A stretch of 39,106 nucleotides of DNA. Source: Anaerolineales bacterium HSG24 (GTDB taxonomy: Bacteria > Chloroflexota > Anaerolineae > 4572-78 > J111). Positions within the stretch are counted from its first letter, which is position 1, and every line of letters begins with the position of its first letter. Location: assembly GCA_030377895.1 (NCBI GenBank), contig JAUCGB010000030.1, forward strand, positions 1 through 39,106, read 5' to 3'. Below are positions 13,698-25,100 of this stretch, piece after piece. The position numbers were made by a program, and so were the translations under genes. The notes under the pieces were generated by a model. The model was not told the DNA's origin, did not search any database, and was given only the letters and a program-made list of their open reading frames with translations.

Positions 13698-15731
13698 TTA
13701 TTCTGTGCCTGTATTCTTACGCCGTTTTTTACGGCGACGGCGCATACTTTCAGCTCTGGCTTGTAGTTCGGCAAACCCTTCACCCTCAACGATTTCTTGG
13801 ACAGATTGTTGTCGTTTCGTTTCATCAATTTGAATCTTGAGTTGGGTAATCTCTTGGCGTAATTTTTGTTCCCGTTGATAGGCTTCTAAAGCGGCGACGG
13901 CAAGGGTGGAGTATGACTCCATCAACTGTTGAATGTTGGTGTCAAAGGGGATAATATCACCATTTTCTGGATCTTGAGCATTTACTAACTGCATCGCTCC
14001 AATCACATGGCCGACGTTATTTTTTAAGGGGATACTGAGATAAGATATACCATGATAACGAACCTCATCAAGTTTGAAGACATGACTTCCGGTTTCTTGA
14101 AACCGTTTATCTTGGCTACGGTCTGAAACATTAACCGCTTCGCCTGATAAAACTGTGTAAGCACTGATGCTACCATCGTTATCCGCGCCTGTTTCATTAT
14201 CTTTTAAGGGAATATTTACCAATGTGACCTCATTACCACTTGTACCCCCCATTTGAATGTCGATACTAGTATTATTAACAATCACGGCTTCCAACTCATC
14301 TTCGGCAGTACGCAAATATAATGTCCCAGAGTCAGCATGGCAAAAGGTTTTGGCTTCAAGTAACATCGTCTCTAGCAAACGGTTAAAATTTTTCTCTGAG
14401 GAAAGTTGTACCCCAATCGGAATAACCACATCAAGCAGACCATCAGCCCGTTCTTTCTCTCTAGTGACCTGGAAGAGCGTGTCTCTCAGTTTAGTGGTCA
14501 TGCTGTTGAATGTCCTGGCAAGGGTGCCGATTTCATCTTTTGATTCGATATTGGCTTGAGCTTCCAAATCGCCATGTCGAATTTGGTCGGCGATGTGGGT
14601 GAGACGTCGAACTGGGCCAGCGATGTTTTCTCGGAATACAAAAGCTAAGAACCCACCAATCAATAGGGCCGCAATACCAACCATCGCACTCCGTTGGTTG
14701 GCGGTGTCTAAATCTATAATACCTTGGTTGAGGTCTTTCTCTAGGAAAGTTTGTTGGTCTTGGGTTAAGGCGTTCAGTTTCTGCTGCATATCGTTGGCTA
14801 ACGGTACCGCTTCAGTGCTGAACAGATACAAATCTTTTCGCCATTGTTCACTCTCTAACAGCTCAAATATCTGACTAGGAAACTCCAAAAACGCAGTTCG
14901 ATTGGCTACAATCTCCTCAAACTGAGTTTGTTGATTTTCATTAAGTTGACTTTTCTTACTTTGCAGTCTTTGCCAAGCAAATTCATTAGCTGTAAGATTG
15001 GACTCATACTCTTGCCGAAAAATACGGTTACGAGTGGTGACATACCCCCGCAAAGCAGAGTACATGGCGGCAAAGGTTCCTTGGAAATTTGCCATGTCAC
15101 CCAATAACTCTGAGTTTGTTTGAGATGGCGTTCGAAGTGATTGGTTTTCGATAAGCTGACCAATATCGATTAACACATTACCCGCCTTAATCGTGCCATC
15201 GGTTGCTAATAGGCGGTAGGCAGGTTCTCTGTCTAGCTGATCATCTCGCAGAGCAAAGAGTTGATCCGGTAGTTCTGCCCATTTATCGAATGTAGTTTGG
15301 AGTTCCACCAAACGTATTTTATTATCGGCATTAAACTGAGGTGATAACGCCTCTAAATTATCTAAATCAGCTTCAAAAGCCTGTTTAGCATTGGCATAAC
15401 TGTCTCGGTAACTGCTATCCCCCAAAGCCAAATACCCTCGGACCTCAGCCAACATCAACAGCAAATTGGCTTGTGCGCTTGATGAGGCTAGAGTGGCTGG
15501 CACGCGTACCTCACCGCTAACATCAATGTTTTGTTTGGCTAAGACACTCCCAAAATAGCTAAACCCAATAGCCATGAGGGTAATTGCAACAAGCAAGCCA
15601 AACGCCATGAGAAGTCGTACTCCGATGTTGAGGTTTTTTAAAAGGGTCGCACCAGGTATTTTGTCCAATATTCGTTCGGCAGTACTTGGTTTGTCCAGCG
15701 ATGTTGAGGTGGTAGAAATGTCTGTCGTCAT
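13698..15731 (-). CDS. HAMP-GAF membrane sensor without kinase or methyl-accepting output
   Basis: This 677-residue protein has a first membrane span at about 38-61, a large helical extracytoplasmic region (about 62-345) and a second span at about 346-366. A HAMP linker (about 367-420) and a GAF domain (about 449-612) follow. It ends in a short coiled coil and a strongly basic tail (SMRRRRKKRRKN). No histidine kinase, cyclase, GGDEF or MCP signalling domain is present, so the signal is probably passed to another protein. The next genes, a winged-helix protein and a MinD-like ATPase, are obvious candidates. Its ATG overlaps the stop of the peptide-binding lipoprotein gene by the ATGA arrangement, implying translational coupling and a shared role. 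The ligand of the GAF domain is unknown. Confidence 0.88.
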   Translation of the reverse strand: MTTDISTTSTSLDKPSTAERILDKIPGATLLKNLNIGVRLLMAFGLLVAITLMAIGFSYFGSVLAKQNIDVSGEVRVPATLASSSAQANLLLMLAEVRGYLALGDSSYRDSYANAKQAFEADLDNLEALSPQFNADNKIRLVELQTTFDKWAELPDQLFALRDDQLDREPAYRLLATDGTIKAGNVLIDIGQLIENQSLRTPSQTNSELLGDMANFQGTFAAMYSALRGYVTTRNRIFRQEYESNLTANEFAWQRLQSKKSQLNENQQTQFEEIVANRTAFLEFPSQIFELLESEQWRKDLYLFSTEAVPLANDMQQKLNALTQDQQTFLEKDLNQGIIDLDTANQRSAMVGIAALLIGGFLAFVFRENIAGPVRRLTHIADQIRHGDLEAQANIESKDEIGTLARTFNSMTTKLRDTLFQVTREKERADGLLDVVIPIGVQLSSEKNFNRLLETMLLEAKTFCHADSGTLYLRTAEDELEAVIVNNTSIDIQMGGTSGNEVTLVNIPLKDNETGADNDGSISAYTVLSGEAVNVSDRSQDKRFQETGSHVFKLDEVRYHGISYLSIPLKNNVGHVIGAMQLVNAQDPENGDIIPFDTNIQQLMESYSTLAVAALEAYQREQKLRQEITQLKIQIDETKRQQSVQEIVEGEGFAELQARAESMRRRRKKRRKNTGTE

Positions 15732-17536
15732 GGGCTACGTCTCCAATCTTTAATATTCCACGTTTCTGCATCCCAAGGGGTCGGGTCGAATCCCTCAAGG
15801 GTATTGTTGATGGCCGAAACTCGAGCCTGTTGAGCTAGAGGGATGGTGGCCACGTCTTCTGTTAGTATATCATTCATACGAATAAGAATCATACGTCGTT
15901 TTTCCGGATCCAACTCTGTTTTTGACTGTTCATACAGCGCGTCATACTCGGGGTTACACCAACGCCGATAGTTAAAGCGGGACCAATTATTGGCTTTCGT
16001 TGGAATCAGATCACACGTCCAATAACCTAAAAATACACCTGGGTTTAACGTGGGACGAGACCAATCAGTTTCCTGTAAATCAGCCAGAAAACGGCCATTA
16101 TGGTCGGGGTTAGAGAGGTTGGAACCATAAAAAATACTGGCATCGACAATCTTTAGCTCCACCTCAAAGCCGATAGATTCCAAATCTTCTTTAATAATCC
16201 GTTGGGTCGCTTGACGGGTTTCGTTAACCGTGGTTTGGAAAAGTAAGGCTAACTTTAAGCCATCTTTGTCCCGAATGTTATCCCCATCATGATCAACCCA
16301 CCCGGCTTCATCTAGTAGATTGGCCGCCTTAACTAAGTCAAAGTCATAAAACCCCTTGTTCGTTGAGCGGTATTGGGGCGGAGAAACAAGAAGATAATCA
16401 ATGGCTCGTCCAATAGGACCATACAGTTTGATAATCTTTTCTCGGTCGATAGCATGGGCCAAAGCTTGACGAACCTTGAGGTCACTAAAAAAAGGATGAG
16501 GGAATTGGGTGCTAGAGCGTTCCCCATCTGCCGTTTCTTGGTTAGGGTCAGTAAAGTTTGGCTCCAGTTGGTCAACCGTGGTACCGAAGGTGGGTACAAC
16601 TTTACCTTGCCCTCCTTGTTCCAATTCGGTCAACCGTTCAGCGGGAATTGACAAACTCCAGCCATAATCAACCTCTCCTGCTTGTAGTACCAGTCTGGCC
16701 GCCTCGCTGGGAGTGCCTCCCCCACGTACCTCCACCCGACTAAAGTAAGGTTTATCTTCTTCTCGAAAATAAGGATTCGGTTCAAAAACAATTTTGTTGG
16801 TTTGCACCAACTGGGTTCCCAAAAATAAAGTCTCTTGAGGTTTGATGCCGGGTGATAAAGCACGATAAGGCCCTGTCCCTACGGCTTCAGTATTAGCCGG
16901 TGCTTCTCGTGCATTTGTTCCGTTATAAGCCTCAAATTTATGTCGGGGTAAGATTATACCACTTGAACCCACAAATGGATCGAACCAGACTGGTGTTGCC
17001 TCTGAAAAATCAATTCTAATCGTGTTATCATCAATAACCACCACATCTTGTACCGCGGTATAAGCACCTATACTAAAAGATTTAACATCGGGATTCGTGA
17101 TAAATTGATAGGTAAAACGTACATCTTCTGCCGTAAACGGCTCCCCATCAGACCATTGTAAATCTTGTTTCAGTTTCCAAGTAACTGATTTACCATCCGC
17201 TCCCACCTGCCCGTTTTCAACGGTTGGAACTTCTGCCGCTAAGATAGGGATTAAATTTCCATCTTTATCAAAAGTGGCTAACGGTTCGTAGGTAATACGA
17301 CCCGCTTCAAAATCTTTCGTCCCACCTGTTAAATGGGTATTGAGAATTTGTGGGGCATCCCAATAAAGAATCTGTAAGGTGCCACCTATCCCACGACCTG
17401 TAGGTTCAGCAGTCGGAGTAGATTCTAATTCAACAAGTGGTTGGTCATCAGCATTAGGAGTTTGGTCACGACACCCTACAGCTAAGAGTAACAAAACAGC
17501 TAACCATATTATAAATCTATTATCTAATTTGTACAT
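15728..17536 (-). CDS. Family-5 extracellular solute-binding lipoprotein (peptide-type)
   Basis: This 602-residue protein is homologous to the DppA/OppA-type binding proteins (SBP_bac_5) that capture peptides or similar solutes for ABC importers. The N-terminus is a lipoprotein signal with lipobox LAVGC (lipid-carrying C22), followed by a Thr/Pro-rich linker. Typical motifs are WSDGEPFTAEDVRFTYQF, the VGTGPY stretch and VRQALAHAIDREKI. No ABC permease or ATPase gene lies nearby, so it may serve the adjacent membrane sensor rather than import. ATG 17536 is preferred over ATG 17554 because it begins at the signal peptide and follows a ggagg site (17547-17551) just before the NRPS stop. It overlaps the sensor gene by four bases. 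Confidence 0.9.
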   Translation of the reverse strand: MYKLDNRFIIWLAVLLLLAVGCRDQTPNADDQPLVELESTPTAEPTGRGIGGTLQILYWDAPQILNTHLTGGTKDFEAGRITYEPLATFDKDGNLIPILAAEVPTVENGQVGADGKSVTWKLKQDLQWSDGEPFTAEDVRFTYQFITNPDVKSFSIGAYTAVQDVVVIDDNTIRIDFSEATPVWFDPFVGSSGIILPRHKFEAYNGTNAREAPANTEAVGTGPYRALSPGIKPQETLFLGTQLVQTNKIVFEPNPYFREEDKPYFSRVEVRGGGTPSEAARLVLQAGEVDYGWSLSIPAERLTELEQGGQGKVVPTFGTTVDQLEPNFTDPNQETADGERSSTQFPHPFFSDLKVRQALAHAIDREKIIKLYGPIGRAIDYLLVSPPQYRSTNKGFYDFDLVKAANLLDEAGWVDHDGDNIRDKDGLKLALLFQTTVNETRQATQRIIKEDLESIGFEVELKIVDASIFYGSNLSNPDHNGRFLADLQETDWSRPTLNPGVFLGYWTCDLIPTKANNWSRFNYRRWCNPEYDALYEQSKTELDPEKRRMILIRMNDILTEDVATIPLAQQARVSAINNTLEGFDPTPWDAETWNIKDWRRSP

Positions 17537-17543
17537 AATCAGA

Positions 17544-20500
17544 CTATCCTCCATTTTTATTTGTTATATTTCCACCAGAATTGCGAAACTTCTCTATCAA
17601 CTCTGGTGATAATATATAACCTTCACAGTGTAACTTGCTCCCTTGGAAGCCAAGTTCCAATAACAATTTATAATGCTCAATCGCCTGTTTTGCCTCAACA
17701 ATACCGATAGTTGAGGGTAATTCAAAACAAGCTGAAAGCAAACTTGAGAAAACACATCCGGTTATATCAACTGGATCAAATAAATAAGAACCTAAAAAAT
17801 CTTCTACGCTTAGGTTTTGTTCCAATTTGGACGGGTAGTAAATAGTTTGCGTGATAAAATCAGGTGATTGAAGGATACCCCCTTCAGTGAAAAGAATATC
17901 TGCCTGTCTCTGAAAACGCTCAATGGCCAAGGGGACCGAAAAACAATGCGGAGCAGAATCATCAATAATCAATGTGCCTGGTCGTATCTGAGTAATATCC
18001 AATACATCTGGAACATTGGTAGCTCCAACAATCAAGGTGGCCGTATAGAGTTCTGCTGGGATTTCAGTTTTTGTTGGGGTTATCAGTACCTCCCCTTGAA
18101 AATCAAACGCGCTAACTAACTCTTCCTTAATTTCCTCAAGCAACCCTATTTTACCATAGACATCACACAATATAATCGTTTGTGGATGGGGCGAACATTG
18201 TAACATAAGCCGCAAAGTGGTCAATCCAATAGAGCCTAAACCAATAAATCCTACCCGTTCTGTTGCCAGATTCCGTTCGCTTTTTTCAATAATCCGGCTA
18301 ATATTCAACACAACGGCTGAACTTGTCGTGCCATGACCCGTAGAAATTGAGGGCAGTTCGTCGGAACGATTATTAGTTATTTGCAGAATATCCTGTCCAT
18401 AGTTTGTAGCTGAGGGAATAAGACCTGTTAATGATACTGACTTGGCTCCAACTTGTTTAGCCAGCATCAAGGCTTCAACAATATCTTTCAATAGACTATC
18501 TTGGTTATTGTACAAGTTACTTTCTAAATACGGTAAGATTATTAAACCTATACGTCCCCATGATGTTTCCATAACAGCGTCAAGGGTAACTCGATTCTCA
18601 TGAAGCCAATTTGACATCATTTTATCATAATCATTCTTAAACGCCTCTAATATACCGGTTGGAATATAGCCCAAGGCAACTGCTTCAACCTGTTGAGGCA
18701 GCAATGAAGAACTTTTTATTTGGATATATGGTGAGTCAAGGTCTACTTTCCGATTGGTTGTAAAAGATGAGGGAACGAGCATTTGGGATGTTTGACTATT
18801 TTGAAGTTCCTCTGCTTGTTCGGCAATAGTAGGATGTAAAAATAAGAATTTGACCGAGAGTCTATTATCTACAATCGTTGATATTTTAGACATTAGCTGT
18901 ATTGCCAACAAAGAGTGTCCACCTAGCTCAAAGAAGTTATCGTACCGCCCAACTCGCTCTATACCTAATATTTCCGCCCAAATGTTAGCTAAAATTTCTT
19001 CAGTCGGGGTTTGGGGTGGCTCAAACTGACTACCTGTCGCTAAGTCCCCCGTCTTCGAGGATGGTAGGGCATTCCGGTCAATTTTCCCATTTGGGGTCAA
19101 TGGAACCTGTTTTAATATCACAAAGTCACATGGTACCATATAATCGGGGATTTTTTTAGCTAAATAATCCCGTAACTCACTAACCACTAATTGAAGTTGT
19201 TGATTATAGGTTATGTACGCCACCAAATGTTTATCATTTGGTCTATTTTCTCTGACCATAACGACTGTTTGCTGCACTTTAGGATGTTGATTGAGTATAG
19301 CTTCGATTTCACCTAGCTCAATCCGATATCCGCGCACCTTAACTTGATGGTCAATCCGTCCCAAAAACTCAAGATTACCATCTGGCAGATAGCGAGCTAA
19401 ATCTCCGGTTTTATATAATCGACTGTCAGGGTCATCAGTAAAGGGATTTGATACAAAACTCTCAGCCGTCAACTTTGGACGGTTTAAGTAACCTCGAGCA
19501 ACACCATCCCCACCAATATAGAGTTCACCCACCACACCTATTGGTACCGGATTAAAATGTTGGTCTAGTATATATAATTGGGTATTTGCAATCGGTTTTC
19601 CAATCGGTACAACAGTTGAGGTAAGAGCTTGCTGAGGCAATTGATAAACACAACACCCCACCACTGTTTCTGTCGGTCCATATTCGTTGATAAGCATGGT
19701 GTTTGGGGCATGTGTTTGCCAAAATGAAACATGGTCACTCAAAAGGGCTTCACCCCCAATGATGATACTCTTTGCCCAATCTTGGGCTGTTTGTTTGGAA
19801 AGCAGTTGTTTCATGACTTCCAAATGAGCCGGGGTAATTTTTACAAGACTAAACGTTCCATGTTCTGTTGGAAGGGTACTCAAGGCTTCACTAAACTTAT
19901 CACCTTTGGGCAGGAGGATAGCTTTTTGTCCGACTAATAATGGTGTAAATAGGCTGGTAATCGTTAAATCAAAACTAATTGAAGAATGAACGGGTGAGCC
20001 ATGCCCATCACCAATAGGATAGGTTTGCGTAGCCCAACTTAGATAATTAACTACCCCTTTATGAATAATCATCACCCCTTTCGGCTTACCCGTAGAACCA
20101 GAAGTATAGATGACATAAGCCAAATTATCAGCAGTCATGGTCGTATTGGGATTTGCGGTACTTTCTTGAGCAATCTTATCCCAATCATGGTCTAAACATA
20201 TTGTGGTGGCCTGATGGTTTGGTAAGGTGGAGACTAAATGATTTTGAGTTAGTAATATCGGTGTTTGCGAATCGGCCAACATAAAGGCTAACCGCTCCTC
20301 CGGGTAGGTTGGGTCTAGCGGAACATACGCTCCCCCGGCCTTAAGGATACCGAACAACCCTATCACCATCTCTAAAGAACGCTCAACACAGATACCTACA
20401 AGGGTTTCTGGACCAACCCCCTGTTTTTGTAGATAGTGGGCTAACTGGTTCGCTTTTTGGTTTAGTTCTTGGTAGGTCAGTTCGATTGTCGATTGCCGAT

Positions 20501-22190
20501 TGCCGGTTGTCGGGTTGTCGATTGTCGATTGCTGAAATAGTACGGCAATCTTATCAGGCGTGCAGGCGACCTGCTCCTCAAACAGATGATGCAAACATTT
20601 ATCATGCGGGTACTCAACATAGGTATCATTCCATTCGATAAGGATTTGTTGACGTTCAAATTCTGTTAACAAGGGTAACTCTGAGAGAGGTTGAGCCGGA
20701 TTCTCAGCAATTCCCTCAAGTAAGCAGTGTAAATGTCCGCCCATACGTTCAATAGTGTCTCGATTAAATAGGCTAGTACTGTATTCAATCGAGCCAGTTA
20801 ATCCCGCGTCTGTCTCAAATATCTCTAAGGTTAAATCGAATTTAGCGGTTTTGTTTTCCACCATCTCTAAGGTAGTGGCAGTGACATGGGGGAGGGTTAA
20901 AGTGTTGGCATACTCTCCACCAGGAGATTGTAACACAAACATCACCTGAAATAAAGGCTGTTGGCTTAAATCTCGCCCTGGCTGAACCATTTCGACCAAT
21001 TTACCAAACGGCATGTCTTGATAGGTTTGAGCTTCAACTGTTACCTCGCGTACACGTTCTAATAGCTCTAAAAAGGTGGGATTGCCTGCGACATCAGTTC
21101 GATAAACGATACTGTTTACAAAGAAGCCGATTAAATTTTCAAGTTCACTGCGGTCTCGATTGGCACTTGGTACACCCACTAAAATATCATCCTGACCTGT
21201 ATAGCGATATAGTAATATCTTAAAGGCTGTTAATAGGGTGATAAATAAGGTAACGTTATGAGCTTGACTTAATTCCTTAAGTGCATTAGTTAGCGTTTGA
21301 GGGATGGTAAAGGTATAGGTATCACCCACCAGTTTTTGAATAGCAGGTCGGGTATAATCGGTGGGGAGTTGTAAGTCCGGTAACTCTCCGGCAAGTTTTT
21401 CTTGCCAATAACGTAACGTTTTTTGACCTACTGTTTGTAGGTGTTCTCGCTCCCATTCGGCAAAATCAGCATATTGAATCGGTAACTTGGCCAAAGGTGT
21501 TGTTTTGGCATCAGGCTGGTAATACTGCCCATACCATGCTGAGAGTTCTTGGCAAAAGAGAGCCATTGACCAGCCATCAAAGATGATATGATGAAAATTG
21601 AAATATAGTATGTAATCATCTGGATTAAGCCGAAATAGTTTTGAACGGAACAATGGCCCTTTGGCTAAATTAAACGGCTGTCTCGCATCGTCTGCCATAA
21701 ACTGGTCAGCATCAGCAATGGAACTATCAACGACAGACAGTTGATAGCCCGTAAAAGGATGAATTTGTTGACATGGTTGTTGGGCCGTAATATCAAAACT
21801 GGTTCGTAAACTCTCATGACGATAAATAATCTGGCCTAAACTTTGCTCTAAGGCAGGTATATCAAGCTGACCGTGTAAACGAGTTGTTAAAGGGATATTA
21901 TAAGCTGGGCTATCTGGGCGCAGATGTTGTAAAAACCATAGCTGTTGTTGTCCATAGGATAACGGCAAAGGCGTATCTCGTGAGGCGGTTTGAATCGGGC
22001 TTATATCAGTTTGGTTGGCCGCGTCCGCTTGTTGCAAAAAAGCCAAAATCTCAGTTTTATGTTGCTTTAAGTCAGCCCGTAATTCAGCTGTTAAAGTCCC
22101 TTCTGGGGCAGAGTAACGCAAACGACCTTCATCTGCCCATAGTTTTATATCCAAAACCCGTAATTTGGCTAAAAACTCAATTACTTTCAT
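17544..22190 (-). CDS. NRPS 2: TubC docking - C - A(Asn) - T - AAR-like reductase
   Basis: This 1548-residue nonribosomal peptide synthetase is the second and last module. Residues 1-52 are a TubC-type docking domain (LRYSAPEGTLTAEL). A condensation domain (about 72-510) has the active HHIIFDG (H200, H201, D205). An adenylation domain (about 530-1030) has YTSGSTGKPKG. Its specificity positions, read by alignment to GrsA, are D-L-T-K-I-G-E-V-G, close to the known asparagine code. A thiolation domain follows with GGHS (S1093). Residues about 1160-1548 carry a Rossmann motif G1317-L-G-S-I-G1322 and resemble cyanobacterial acyl-ACP reductase, including a cysteine (C1479) in the position of its catalytic cysteine. 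This domain probably releases the peptide as an aldehyde in place of a thioesterase. The gene overlaps NRPS 1 by four bases. Confidence 0.9.
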   Translation of the reverse strand: MKVIEFLAKLRVLDIKLWADEGRLRYSAPEGTLTAELRADLKQHKTEILAFLQQADAANQTDISPIQTASRDTPLPLSYGQQQLWFLQHLRPDSPAYNIPLTTRLHGQLDIPALEQSLGQIIYRHESLRTSFDITAQQPCQQIHPFTGYQLSVVDSSIADADQFMADDARQPFNLAKGPLFRSKLFRLNPDDYILYFNFHHIIFDGWSMALFCQELSAWYGQYYQPDAKTTPLAKLPIQYADFAEWEREHLQTVGQKTLRYWQEKLAGELPDLQLPTDYTRPAIQKLVGDTYTFTIPQTLTNALKELSQAHNVTLFITLLTAFKILLYRYTGQDDILVGVPSANRDRSELENLIGFFVNSIVYRTDVAGNPTFLELLERVREVTVEAQTYQDMPFGKLVEMVQPGRDLSQQPLFQVMFVLQSPGGEYANTLTLPHVTATTLEMVENKTAKFDLTLEIFETDAGLTGSIEYSTSLFNRDTIERMGGHLHCLLEGIAENPAQPLSELPLLTEFERQQILIEWNDTYVEYPHDKCLHHLFEEQVACTPDKIAVLFQQSTIDNPTTGNRQSTIELTYQELNQKANQLAHYLQKQGVGPETLVGICVERSLEMVIGLFGILKAGGAYVPLDPTYPEERLAFMLADSQTPILLTQNHLVSTLPNHQATTICLDHDWDKIAQESTANPNTTMTADNLAYVIYTSGSTGKPKGVMIIHKGVVNYLSWATQTYPIGDGHGSPVHSSISFDLTITSLFTPLLVGQKAILLPKGDKFSEALSTLPTEHGTFSLVKITPAHLEVMKQLLSKQTAQDWAKSIIIGGEALLSDHVSFWQTHAPNTMLINEYGPTETVVGCCVYQLPQQALTSTVVPIGKPIANTQLYILDQHFNPVPIGVVGELYIGGDGVARGYLNRPKLTAESFVSNPFTDDPDSRLYKTGDLARYLPDGNLEFLGRIDHQVKVRGYRIELGEIEAILNQHPKVQQTVVMVRENRPNDKHLVAYITYNQQLQLVVSELRDYLAKKIPDYMVPCDFVILKQVPLTPNGKIDRNALPSSKTGDLATGSQFEPPQTPTEEILANIWAEILGIERVGRYDNFFELGGHSLLAIQLMSKISTIVDNRLSVKFLFLHPTIAEQAEELQNSQTSQMLVPSSFTTNRKVDLDSPYIQIKSSSLLPQQVEAVALGYIPTGILEAFKNDYDKMMSNWLHENRVTLDAVMETSWGRIGLIILPYLESNLYNNQDSLLKDIVEALMLAKQVGAKSVSLTGLIPSATNYGQDILQITNNRSDELPSISTGHGTTSSAVVLNISRIIEKSERNLATERVGFIGLGSIGLTTLRLMLQCSPHPQTIILCDVYGKIGLLEEIKEELVSAFDFQGEVLITPTKTEIPAELYTATLIVGATNVPDVLDITQIRPGTLIIDDSAPHCFSVPLAIERFQRQADILFTEGGILQSPDFITQTIYYPSKLEQNLSVEDFLGSYLFDPVDITGCVFSSLLSACFELPSTIGIVEAKQAIEHYKLLLELGFQGSKLHCEGYILSPELIEKFRNSGGNITNKNGG

Positions 22191-25100
22191 ATTTCCCCCT
22201 CTTCTCGTTTACTGTTAATCATGTCTAATGCAGTCTGTTTGATCCAGTATAATGTCTCAATGTGTTGGGTCAATTCGGCAATTGTTGGTCCTTCAAAGAG
22301 ACTTCGTAAAGATATTTCGACTTGAAAATTATCACGTATTTGTGAGATGATTTGGGTAGCTAACAATGAATGACCGCCCAAACTAAAAAAGTTATCTTGA
22401 ACACCAACCCGTTCAATATCTAACACTGTTTGCCAAATCAAAACCAATGTCTCTTCGATAGTGTTACGAGGGGCAATATAGGTTTCTAAAGCATCAGTTT
22501 GGGTGGCATTATTATTAAAAGTCTCTAAGATATGATGGTCAACCTTACCGTTAGAGGTTAGGGGAATGGTCTCAATAATGGTAAATGTAGTTGGTACCAT
22601 ATACTCAGGTAATTTGGCGGTTAAAAACACTTGGATATTCGTCAATCGTTGGGTATCTGTCATCGACTCTGGTAAATCAACCTGATTTTTTAGGACAAGA
22701 TAAGCCCCTAACTGTTTATTTTTATTCTGTTTATCATACATGGTAACAACAACTTCATCAACATCGGGATGCTGATTTAAGGTTGAGGCTATTTCATCTA
22801 ACTCAATCCGATATCCTCGTATTTTTACTTGGTTATCACTCCGCCCTAAAAATTCAAGATTACCATCTGGTAAATATCGAACAATATCTCCGGTTTTGTA
22901 TAACCGTCGTGAGTGTGCATCAAGAGGGAGAGATAGGGGCAACTCACATTCTGAAACGGGAATAAATTTTTTGGTAGTTTGTTCTGACAAGTTAAGATAA
23001 CCGCGCCCCACTCCATGCCCTCCAATATAAAGCTCTCCCGATACACCGACGGGTACAGGCTGTCGATACCGGTTTAACACATATAGTTGGGTGTTGGCTA
23101 TTGGACGACCTATCGGCACTGTATCAGCAAAGGTTTCCTTGGGTGATACTTCATAAGTACAACACCCGACCACTGTTTCCGTTGGGCCGTATTCATTAAT
23201 CAACTTGGTTTGAGGAGTATGCTGTTGCCAAAACGTTAAATGTTCGTTTCGTAGAGCTTCTCCTCCAATAATAAATCTGTTTACCTGTCCAGTAATATCT
23301 TGGGGATGCAGTAATTGACTTAACATATCTAAATGAGCGGGGGTTATTTTTATCAGGCTAAATTCTTGTTTGGTACGTAAAATATGGCTAAGTGCTTCAC
23401 TACCTTGATATGTGGAGAGTAGGGTTATTGTGCGTCCCACCAATAATGGTAAAAATAAACTGGTAATTGTTAAATCAAAACTGATAGAGGTGTGAACAGG
23501 TGCGCCGGTGCCATCTGTTACATTATAAGCTTGCCTCGCCCAATTTAGATAGTTTATTAAACCGCGATGTGAAATCATTGTTCCTTTCGGCTGCCCTGTT
23601 GAACCGGAAGTGTATATAACATAGGCCAAATCATCGGATGAGTTTTGACTAATTGGGTTTTCAATAGGTTGGGTGGCAACTGTTTCCCAGTCTTTATCTA
23701 TTATAACATGTTGTAGACTTGTTTTCTGGAACTGCGCTACAAACTGCTGTTCTATAACCAAAAAGGAGATTTGGCTATTTTCGACCATAAAGTTTAACCG
23801 TTCAGTTGGATAAAACGGGTCGAGGGGCAAATATGCCGCTCCTGCCTTAAGAATGCCCAACAAACCGACCATGACTGTTATCGACGGTTCAATACAGATA
23901 CCCACCAATGTCTCTGGCCCAACCCCTAAGGTTTGTAGGTAATGGGCTAACTGATTACTTTGTTGATTGAGTTCGGTATAGGTTAGCCTATCTCGCTCAC
24001 AAATGACGGCAATTTGGTCAGGAAATTGCTTAACCTGTTCTTCAAATAAATGATGTATAAATTTTAGTGGATACTCTATACGGGTGTTATTATGTTCAAT
24101 CAATAGTTGTTGAAGGTCGGTTTGGTTTAGTAACGACACTTTCCATAAGGGACTGTGGGGTGATTTTACTATCCCTCCGAGAAAGCAAGTAAATTGACGA
24201 GCCATGCGGTTTACATCAGTCTGAGCTAACTGTTGCGGGTTATATAACCATTGAATGGATGCCCCATCTGCCTCATCTAATGGAATAAGACAGGTTAAAA
24301 CAGTGTTCGTTGGGGGCTGATAGGTATCGCAATATGCGATAACCACCTGAAAAGAGGGTGCTGATTGTAGCTGTGGATACCTAACTGTAATATCTTGAGC
24401 ATAACTAACATGTTGTATAGTCAGATCGATTTGGTTTTGGATGGTTTGATGCGTATCCGTAAACGAATGATCAGGATTTATCTCAATACGTAATGGAATC
24501 TGTGGAGCAAAAAAATGGTCTGGCAGAGATAGCATAGTCTTAACATCTAGACCACAATCAAAAATATCTGTATCGGTTAAACGAGCTAAATAAGCAATAA
24601 ATACCGACGATAAAAATTGTGGTAAAGAGCCATAATGATGATAGACAGATGTAATGATTTCAGTAGCAATAGGAATAGATAAACTAGTTACAGTTATCTC
24701 ACTATTTGATATTGGTGTGGGTATATGGCTAAAATAGGGTAAATTTAATAACTCCAAAGTTTCAAGCCGCTTGAGCCAAAATAATTCGTGTTTACAAATA
24801 CGGGTATAGGTCGTGGTGAGAGTATCTGCCATATCGAAGGCTAACTCTGGTAACTTGTCGCCCACATGTAACTGGTAATGGGTTATAAACTCATTTATTG
24901 AAAAGGGCAAACCATCAAGGGTAAGCAGTTCTTGTATCATAATATCGTTGGTCGATGTTGATACAGTAAATACTATTTCATCAATATGGGTGATGGTTCC
25001 CGGTGATAACATACTTGTTGAAGTGAGCCGTTTAAGTTTGGTAACAATTACAAAATGTTGTCTAATCGCTATTTTCGACATTCCTAAATAGTTAGGATAT

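Noticed and set aside
15728..17536. Peptide-binding lipoprotein as part of an ABC import operon
   Set aside because: No permease or ATPase gene is present on either side. The flanking genes are an NRPS and a membrane sensor.
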